From positions 868,001 through 932,000 of the forward strand of contig JAUKTV010000010.1 of the NCBI GenBank assembly GCA_030549205.1: DNA of 64,000 nt. The letters run 5' to 3'. The DNA comes from Apiosordaria backusii (lineage: Eukaryota > Ascomycota > Sordariomycetes > Sordariales > Lasiosphaeriaceae). Both the position numbers and the translations under genes were made by a program. Shown here one piece after another: positions 56,224 to 64,000 of this stretch; within the stretch, counting starts at the first letter, position 1; every line of letters starts with the position of its first letter. The notes under the pieces are model-generated. The model did not search any database and had not been told where the DNA came from. It saw only the letters and a list, made by a program, of their open reading frames with translations.

Positions 56224-59115
56224 CCTTTTTATTGCCTTAACTTTATTATAGGCTAAGTATTAAAAATCTACTTCTTTTATTTAATTTAAATTTAGAAGCC
56301 TAATAGTAATTTTACTGGTCTTTTTTAATAATATTAAGCCTATATAACCTAGCCTAATATACCATTTTAATACTATTTAAAGTAATTTACTATAATAGTC
56401 TATAGCGGTATTAGGGATATTTTTAATAGCCTCTTTAAATATATAGCTCCCTTAAGCCTCTTTTTAATTAAATAGGCTAAGGTTATCTAAACTATTAAAG
56501 CCTTCTATAGGCTAATAGAGCTCTTTAATAAGTCTACCCTAATTAGATCTTTCAAAGCTGGGGTTATTTAAACTATTAAGGCCTTTTATAAATTAACAGA
56601 ACTTTATTTCTTTAAATTTATCCTAACTATAGCCTTCCTTATAGTTAAACTTAAACCCTCTAAGTTTATAGGGCTTTACCTTTTAGGCATTTAAATTAAA
56701 GTTAATAATACTATTACTATTTAGCTCTATAAGCTTATTCTTAAGCCTTTAAAGGTTTAAATCGACCTTTAAATAACTATCCTTTTAAAATAAAGGCCTA
56801 TTAAAAAACTTTATTATTAATTTTCGCTTTTAACTAGTAACGTTAAAACTTATATTATAGTAAATAATAGGCTTCTTTACCTTCTATAATTTTAAAAAGA
56901 AGTTTAAAGCCTTAAAATTAAATACCGCTATTAAGGCCTTATTAAGCTTATATAGTACTTCCTTTTTAACTTAACCGCTAACTTTATAATATAGTATACT
57001 ATTAAAAAGGTTAATATTAAATTAAGGAATATATAGAGTATTTTTAAGCTTAAGCTTAATATATTTAAAAGGTTCTTTTTATAAAAGTACTATAAATATA
57101 GTAATTCTAAAGCCTTTAAGTATTAAAAAACCCCCTTTTATATAAATTGTCCTTAATAAGCTATTATTAAACTTATAGTTAGTAAACTATTTTCGATTAT
57201 TAATAATATAATTAGTAAACCTAATATTATATAAAAAGGCATCCTTTAAAGAAAGTACTATTAAGGCCTTACCTTTAATGCTTTTAACGTTTTTAGTAGG
57301 CTCTATAAGTACTATATAAATATCTTCGTTACTATCGTTACTATTAAAGTCTTTAAAGACCTTTAAAGTTAAATTATAGAAGCTTACTATATAAGTAAAT
57401 AAATCTTTAACTTTAAGCCTTTTTTTAAAGCCTTTAGGCCTTTTAAAGCCTTTCTTTTTTTTCTTTTAAAGAAAGCTACTAAGGCTATTAAGGCTACTAT
57501 TACTATTACTTTTAAGCATTTTATTTAAGAAAACCTTCTTTTTAACGCCTTTATAAAGGCCTTTTCTGCTTTTATAGGCTATACCTTTAATAATAGTAAA
57601 GGCTAGAATATACTGTTCTTTTAATAAGTCTGCTATTAAGAAGCTTAAGTTAATAACATTTATATTTTAACCTAGCGCTTTAATAGTTTATATAATACTT
57701 TGTTACTTTTTAATTTATTATAAAAAGCTCTTTTCTATAACCTATAGGTATTGATTTATCTAATTTATAGCTTAAAGATTAATACTAATTAGTATAAGCT
57801 AGCTAACTATATTAAAGAACTTAACATTAAAGTTTACTAAAAAGTTTATAAATTAGTAAAAGTTTAAAGAATGGTATTTCCTATAAAGGTTCTTTTACTA
57901 TAATTTAAAATTATAAAAATACCTTTAAATAAACAGTTTATAAGCTTTAATAGGATTCATTTATTATAAAATAGAAGCTTAAAGGCTTAAAGCTATACTA
58001 TTTTAAAGTAATATTAACAATAAGGCCTATTTAACATTACTTTAATAAGCTACTATAGTAAGGTCCTCTATAAAGGTAACTATATCGATAATATACAATA
58101 TAATATTTAGGCCCTATTTCTATAGATTAAAATTCTTAAGGCCTATAAGCCTTTAGTTAATAAGGAATTTATAAACCTTTTTAATTATCTTAATAGCTAT
58201 AGTAGTATAAAGAACCTTAACGGAACTACTATTAACTTTAAGCTTTAATTAATAGGCTACTATAGCTTTTAAGTATATAGCTTTAATTACTATTAAAGAA
58301 ATAATTATAGTGGCTTTAGGCTATTTTAAAGCACTTTAAGTTACTATTAAAAGCTTAATTTACTTTACTACTTCGGTTATAGTACCTTATAATTATTAAA
58401 TCTAAGCCTTTTACTCCCTTAATTAAACAATAAAGGCCTATATATAGTAAAAATCTACTAATTCTTCCCTCTTAAAAGACCTTTACTTAAGCCCTATATT
58501 TTACATTTTTAAATTTATAAAAGACTTAATATATTTACAATTAGAATATCCTATAGGGCTTTAAAACCCTAGTCTAATACCGTTTTTAATTAAAGTTTTA
58601 ACTATAGTTTACTTTATATAGTAAAAAAGTTAAATTTACAGTACCTAAAAGCCTTAAAAAATAGGCTCTATTTTATATAGTAAATTACTATAACCATTAA
58701 TAGTAATAATAGTTAAAAAGATTACTTTACCTTCTTACTTTTTTACTTATCTTTAGAATTTACAGAACTACCTACTTAACTATAGTTAAAGTAAAAGGCT
58801 ATTTCTAACTTTTATAAGCTTATAGCTTACAAGCCTTTAATACCTTATTAGGCCTAATTTTTACATACTTTATAGTATAACAAATTTAATAGCAAATGCA
58901 AATTTAAACCTTATAGGCCTTTAGAGAACCTAATAAAGTAAAGTAAACCTAGTATTTACTTTATAACCCTACCTTAATAGGTAAGCTTTAAAATTAGTAA
59001 TTTTATAGCATACTTATAGTATAGTCTATAATAGCCTAAACTGTTATTTATAGAAAGCTCTAAGCTTAAGCTTGTAAGCTTACAATTTAATTAAATATCT
59101 TTTAAGCTTATAACC

Positions 59116-59524
59116 TATTAGAATAAATATAGTTAATTATAGGTTTAAAGGCCCTATAATTAATACTTACATACTAGCTTATAGTATAGTAAAAGTCTTA
59201 TATATAATACCTATAGTTTAATATTAAAGTACTAGAATACAGTACCTTATAAGTACTATAGAATAAAAATATAGTAAGTAAACAATTGTATTATAGTACT
59301 AGCCTTCTATAAATTTACTATAATAATCTCTATAGTAGGGTTTATACTTAACCTCTACTATATACTTACCGACTAATATACAGTACTTTATATACCTTAG
59401 TAAATAAATAAGCTAAAGTATAGCTTAATTAATCCTAAAGTTTACTAAGCCCTATAAACTACTTACTAAGCCTTCTATAGCTCCCGATCTATAGGGCTTA
59501 TAGGCCTATAATTTAGTATAGTAA
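59116..59524 (-). repeat. Interrupted 5' LTR of element A
   Basis: 409 bp matching the first half (in + orientation) of 46561-47393. It breaks off exactly where A' begins with TGTTAAAC. The five bases before the break (AGTAA, 59520-59524) are the expected target copy. Confidence 0.85.
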
Positions 59525-60358
59525 TGTTAAACTAGGTCCCTGTGAGGCCTAAGTTTACAGTGGGTAGCTGCTATTATACTACGTGGTAGAAGCTTAAGTT
59601 AGAAAGCCTACCCGTCAGCTACCCGGCACTTGCCCGGCACCTTACTTCACTGCAGGGCTATTCAAAGGCCTGTATCCCGCTAACCAGTAGGCTAAACTGC
59701 CTGTAATTTTATATTCAGGCTACTAAGGCCCACTACTGTAGGCAGTATAAGTGGCCTAACCCTAACCCTACATTGACCTGCACTTTGGGTTAGGAGTGCT
59801 CGGTTTTGCGGCCCTTTTGTATGGCCGTGAGTCGATTTTTAGAGAGCTGTGAACCATACTAACTTAACTGCCTGTAAGACCTGTAGCCAACTACTGGGCT
59901 GGCCAAATTGGCCAAGAATTGGTAAGCCTATAGTTAAGTAGGTATATTATTACTATACTAAATTATAGGCCTGTAGGCCCTATAAGTTGGGAGCTATAGA
60001 GGGCTTAGCAAGTGATTTATAAGGCTTGGCAAACTTCAGGGTTAACCAAGCTGTACTTTAGCCTATCTGCCTGCTAGGGTATGCAAGGTACCGTATATCA
60101 GTTGGTAGGTATATAGTAGAGGTCGAGTACAAACCCTACTATAGAGATTATTACAGTAGATTTATAGAAGGCTAGTACTATAATATAATTGTTTACCTAC
60201 TATATTTCTATTCTATAGTACCTATATAGTACTATATTCTAGTATCCTAATACTAAGCTATAGATATTATATATAAGACTTCCACTGTACTATAAGCTAG
60301 TATATAAGCACTAATTACAGAGCCTTTAAGCCTGTAATTAGCTATATCTATTCTAATA
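59525..60358 (+). repeat. 5' LTR of element A'
   Basis: 834 bp. It starts with canonical TG (TGTTAAACTAGG) and ends CTAATA. The first 425 bp (59525-59949) are unusually rich in C and G for this block. They include a CCTAACCCTAACCCTA telomere-like run at about 59753-59769. Confidence 0.88.
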
Positions 60359-62199
60359 GATTATAAGCTTAAAAGATACCTAATTAGGTTATAGGCTTAT
60401 AAGTTTAAGTTTAAAGCCTTTTATAAATACTAGCTTAGGCTACTATAGATTGTACTATAAGTAGGTTATAAAATTACTGATTTTAAAGCCTACCTATCAA
60501 GGTAGGGTTATAAAGTAAATACTAAGCTTGCCTTACCTTATTAAACTTTTTAAAGGCCTATAAGATTTAAATTTACGCCTACTATTAAATTTATTATACT
60601 ATAAGGTATATAAAAATTAAACTTAATAAGGTATTAAAGGCCTATAAACTATAAACTTATAAAAGCTAGAAATAGCCTTCTACTTTAACTATAGTTAAAT
60701 AGGTAGTTTTGTAAATCCTAAAGGTAAGTAAAAAAGTAAGAAGGTAAAGCGACCTTTTTAATTACTATTACTATTAGTAATTATAGTAATTTACTATATA
60801 AAATAGAGCCTATTCTTTAAAACTTTTAAATACTATAGACTTAACCTTTTTACTATATAAAGCAAACTATAGTTAAAGCCCTAGTTAAAAACAGTACTAA
60901 GCTAAAGTCTTAAAGCCCTATAGGATACTTTAATAGTAAGTATACTAAATCTTCTATAGATTTAAAAATATAAAATATAAAGCTTAAGTAAGGGTCTTTT
61001 AAAAAGGAAGAATCAGTAGATTCTTACTATATATAGACCTTTACTATTTAATTAAAAAAGTAAAAGGCTTAGATTTAATAGTTATAAGGTACTATAATTA
61101 AAGTAGTAAAGTAAATTAAGCTTTTAATAGTAACTTAAAGTACTTTAAATCGGCTTAAAGCTACTATAATTACTTCTTTAATAGTAACTAAAGCTATATA
61201 CTAAAAAGCTATAGTAGCTTACTAATTAAGGCTTAAGGTTAATAATAATTTTACTAAGGTCCTTTATATTACTATTACTACTGAGATAACTAAAAAAGTC
61301 TATAAATTCTTTACTAACTAAAGGCTTATAGGCTTTAAGAATTTTGATTTATAGAAATAAGGCTTAAATATTATACTATATATTATCGATATAGTTACTT
61401 TTATAGAAGACCCTACTATAATAGCCTATTAAAGTAATATTAAATAGGCCTTATTGTTAATATTATTTTAAAATAGTATAGCCTTAAGCCTTTAGGCTTT
61501 TATTTTATAGTAAATAAGCCTTATTAAAGTCTATAAACTGTTTATTTAAAGGTATTTCTATAGTATTGAATTATAGTAAGAAAACCTTTATAGAAAATAC
61601 TACTTTTTAAACTTTTATTAATTTATAGGCTTTTTAATAGACTTTAATGTTAAGTTCTTTAATATAATTAGCTAGCTTATATTGGCCGGTATTAACCTTT
61701 AAGCTATAGATTAAGTAAATTAATATTTATAGACTATAAAAAAAAGCTTTCTATAGTAGGCTAAAAGGTAACGAAATGCTATATAGACTATTAAAGTACT
61801 AAGCTAAAATATAGATACTATTGACTTAAGCTTTTTAATAGTAGACCTATTAGAAGAATAGTATATTTTAGCCTCTATTACCGTTAAAGGTATAGCCTAT
61901 AAAAGTAAAGAAAGCCTTTATAAAGGTATTAAAAAGAAGGTTTTCTTAAGTAAGAAGTTTAAAAGTAATAGTAATAGTAGCCTTAATAGCCTTAGTAGCT
62001 TTCTTTAAAAGAAAAAAAAGAAAGGCTTTAAAAGGCCTAAAGGCTTTAAAAAAAGGCCTAAGGTTAAAGATTTATTTATTTATATAGTAAGCTTTTATAA
62101 TTTAACTTTAAAGGTCTTTAAAGACTTTAATAATAACGATAGTAATAAGGGTATTTATATAGTATTTATAGAGCTTATTAAAGATATTAAAAGTACTAA

Positions 62200-62360
62200 A
62201 GGTAAGGCCTTAGCAATACTTTCTTTAAGGAATGCCTTTTTATATAATATTAGGTCTACTAACTATATTATTAATAATCGAAAATAGTTTACTAACTATA
62301 AACTTAATAATAGCTTATTAAAGATAATTTATATAGAAAAGGGTCCCTTAATATTTAAAG
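62200..62360 (+). pseudogene. Aspartic protease trace of element A'
   Basis: The + strand frame reads NAFLYNIRSTNYIINNRK, stop, FTNYKLNNSLLKIIY, then EKGPLIFKG. This fits the copia protease pattern D(S/T)G(A/S)T.H(I/V).(N/D).(R)..F with the catalytic Asp and Gly mutated (N-I-R for D-T-G) and TAG in place of the following Trp. It is preceded by Lys-rich gag-like sequence (about 61900-62080). Confidence 0.6.
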
Positions 62361-64000
62361 GCTTTAAAACCGCTATATTTATAATACTTTTATAGAAAGA
62401 ACCTTCTAAATATACTAAGCTTAAGCTTAAAAATACTCTATATATTCTTTAATTTAATATTAACCTTTTTAATAGTATACTATATTATAAAATTAGCAGT
62501 TAAGTTAAAAAGGAAGTACTATATAGGCTTAATAAGGCTTTAATAGCGGTATTCGATTTTAAGGCTTTAGGCCTCTTTTTAAAATTATAGAAAATAAAAA
62601 GGCCTATTATTTACTATAATATAAGTTTTAACGTTATTAGTTAAAAGTAAAAATTAATAGTAGAGCTTCTTAATAAGCCTTTATTTTAAAAGGATAACTA
62701 TTCGAAGGTCGATTTAGACCTTTGAAAGCTTAGTAATAGGCCTATAGAGTTAAATAGCAATAGTACTATTAGCTTTAATTTAAATACTTAAAGGGTAAAG
62801 CCCTATAGGCTTAAAGGATCTAAATCTGGCTATAAAGAAGGCCGTAGTTAAGGTAGACTTAAAAGAATAAAGCTTTATTAGCTTATAAAAGGCCCTAATA
62901 GTTTAAATAACTTTAGCTTTAAAGGATTTAGTTAAAGTAGACCTACTAAAGAGCTCTATAAGCTTAAAGAAGGCTTTAATAACTTAAATAACCCTAGCCT
63001 ATTTAATTAAAAAAAGGCTTAAGGGGGCTATATATTTAAGAAGGCTATTAAAAATATCCTTAATATTACTATAGACTACTATAGTAAATTACTTTAAATA
63101 GTATTAAAATAGTATATTAAGCTAAGTTATATAGGCCTAATACTGTTAAAAAAGACTAGTAAAATTACTACTAAGCTTTTAAACTTAAATTAAATAAAAG
63201 AAGTAGATTTTCAATGCTTAGTCTATAATAAAGCTAAAGCAGTAAAAAGGCTTTAATTTTCTACAATTTTAAACCTTCTTAAGGCCTTAGGTTCTATTAA
63301 AGGCGATACTTTTAAAATTAAGCCTATACCCTATAATAGGCTTCCTATAGTATTAATTTTAATAGACTAAAAATCCCGATTTAAGTAGGCCTTTTATTTA
63401 TTAAATATTAAAGGACTAACTATACTAAGTACTATTAAAAGCTTTTTTAAAGGCCTAAAGAATCGCTATAACCGGTACCCTATCTGTTTTTACTATAATA
63501 GTAGAAAAGAAATTAACTATAAATTATAGGCCTAGTTTTCTATTAAAGGTATTGAATTTTCTACTTTTAGGCTTTATATTTATAAGTAAAATGGCTTAAT
63601 TAAACGTTCTATTAAAGTGTTTTTAAACTGATTATAAGCTATAATGGTATTATTATAGCTCTCTTAGTATTTATAATACTATATAGTACCTATAGTACTT
63701 AAATTAGTTAACTATATAGTAGTTAATAATAAGGACTTAACTTTTTATTAAACGTTCTATAATAAATTAAAGCCTTCCCTTTCTTATAAACTAGACTTAA
63801 GCTGATTTAAGGCTATAGGCTCCTTTATAGAGCTCTTTATTCTAATTAAAAAAAGGTCTAAAGCTTTAAAGCTATAGGCCTATATAGAGCCTAGTAAGCT
63901 ATTAACTATCTTTAAAAGTAAGACCTACTAAGTATAAATACCGGCTAGAAAAGTAGTAATAAAATCTTCCTTTATAAATATAATAAATAAACCTACTATA

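Larger units (their letters stand above)
46561..59524 (-). mobile_element. Copia-type LTR retrotransposon A, interrupted by B and A'
   Basis: Bounded at the left by an 833-bp LTR (46561-47393) and at the right by 409 bp of its other LTR (59116-59524), which is cut by element A'. Without B the internal region is about 5.3 kb. On the minus strand the internal region starts with GGTTATAAGCTT just after the 5' LTR (primer-binding site position) and ends with a purine tract GGAGAGG just before the 3' LTR, which fixes the orientation. Coding traces on the same strand: RT at 48056-48067 and RNase H at about 47770-47860. Every long frame is broken and the base composition is what RIP leaves. Confidence 0.85.
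59525..64000 (+). mobile_element. Copia-type LTR retrotransposon A', inverted copy of A, runs off the window
   Basis: 5' LTR 59525-60358, then GATTATAAGCTT at the primer-binding position, then internal sequence that is the reverse complement of A's 5' internal region. It continues across the point where B interrupts A; the last bases here correspond to A near 49150. A protease-like trace lies on the + strand near 62200-62360. The 3' end is outside the window. Confidence 0.88.

Overview
This window comes from a filamentous ascomycete, most likely a Sordariomycete. The evidence is short spliceosomal introns (48-94 nt, GT...AG, CTNAC/CTGAC branch sites), an intron-bearing nuclear tRNA, fungal housekeeping genes (BRF1, VPS35), and an 18-kb block of A+T-rich repeats whose decay has the C:G to T:A signature of repeat-induced point mutation (RIP). 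The genus assignment is inference.

Layout. From 0.5 to 14.1 kb there are six genes: a BTB/POZ protein (+), a DUF1349 beta-sandwich protein (-), the RNA polymerase III factor BRF1 (+), a Cys-rich unknown (+), a single-pass membrane protein (+) and a secreted SGNH/CE3-like esterase (-). From 14.1 to 21.9 kb the window is gene-poor; it holds one intron-containing tRNA-Glu(CUC) and a two-exon gene for a 100-residue secreted eight-cysteine, defensin-like peptide. From 21.9 to 34.8 kb there is an accessory-looking stretch: a peroxisomal (SKL) acyl-CoA ligase, an unknown protein with an in-frame TAG that may be a 48-nt intron, a MITE-like insertion with its empty site preserved nearby, a GNAT-like protein, a TPR-like remnant, a beta-rich unknown, a polytopic membrane protein and a large ankyrin protein. 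From 35.5 to 45.1 kb lie VPS35 (with an apparent 1-nt frameshift in a G-rich tract), an M28/PSMA-like protein with one zinc ligand replaced, and a secreted GMC oxidoreductase.

From about 46 kb to the end there are no intact genes. The block resolves into three Ty1/copia-type LTR retrotransposons. Element A (minus strand, 46561-59524) carries element B (minus strand, 49832-56223; two 679-bp LTRs, TSD CCTTT) in its internal region. A second copy of A in the opposite orientation (A', from 59525 past the window end) sits inside A's 5' LTR. The head-to-head copies form a very large inverted repeat, and the A' arm preserves the uninterrupted sequence at the point where B inserted in A. RT, RNase H and protease traces are readable but mutated by G-to-A changes.

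Most gene models were built by joining open frames at canonical splice sites and checking that total length is a multiple of three. No database search was possible, so family names rest on recognised motifs.
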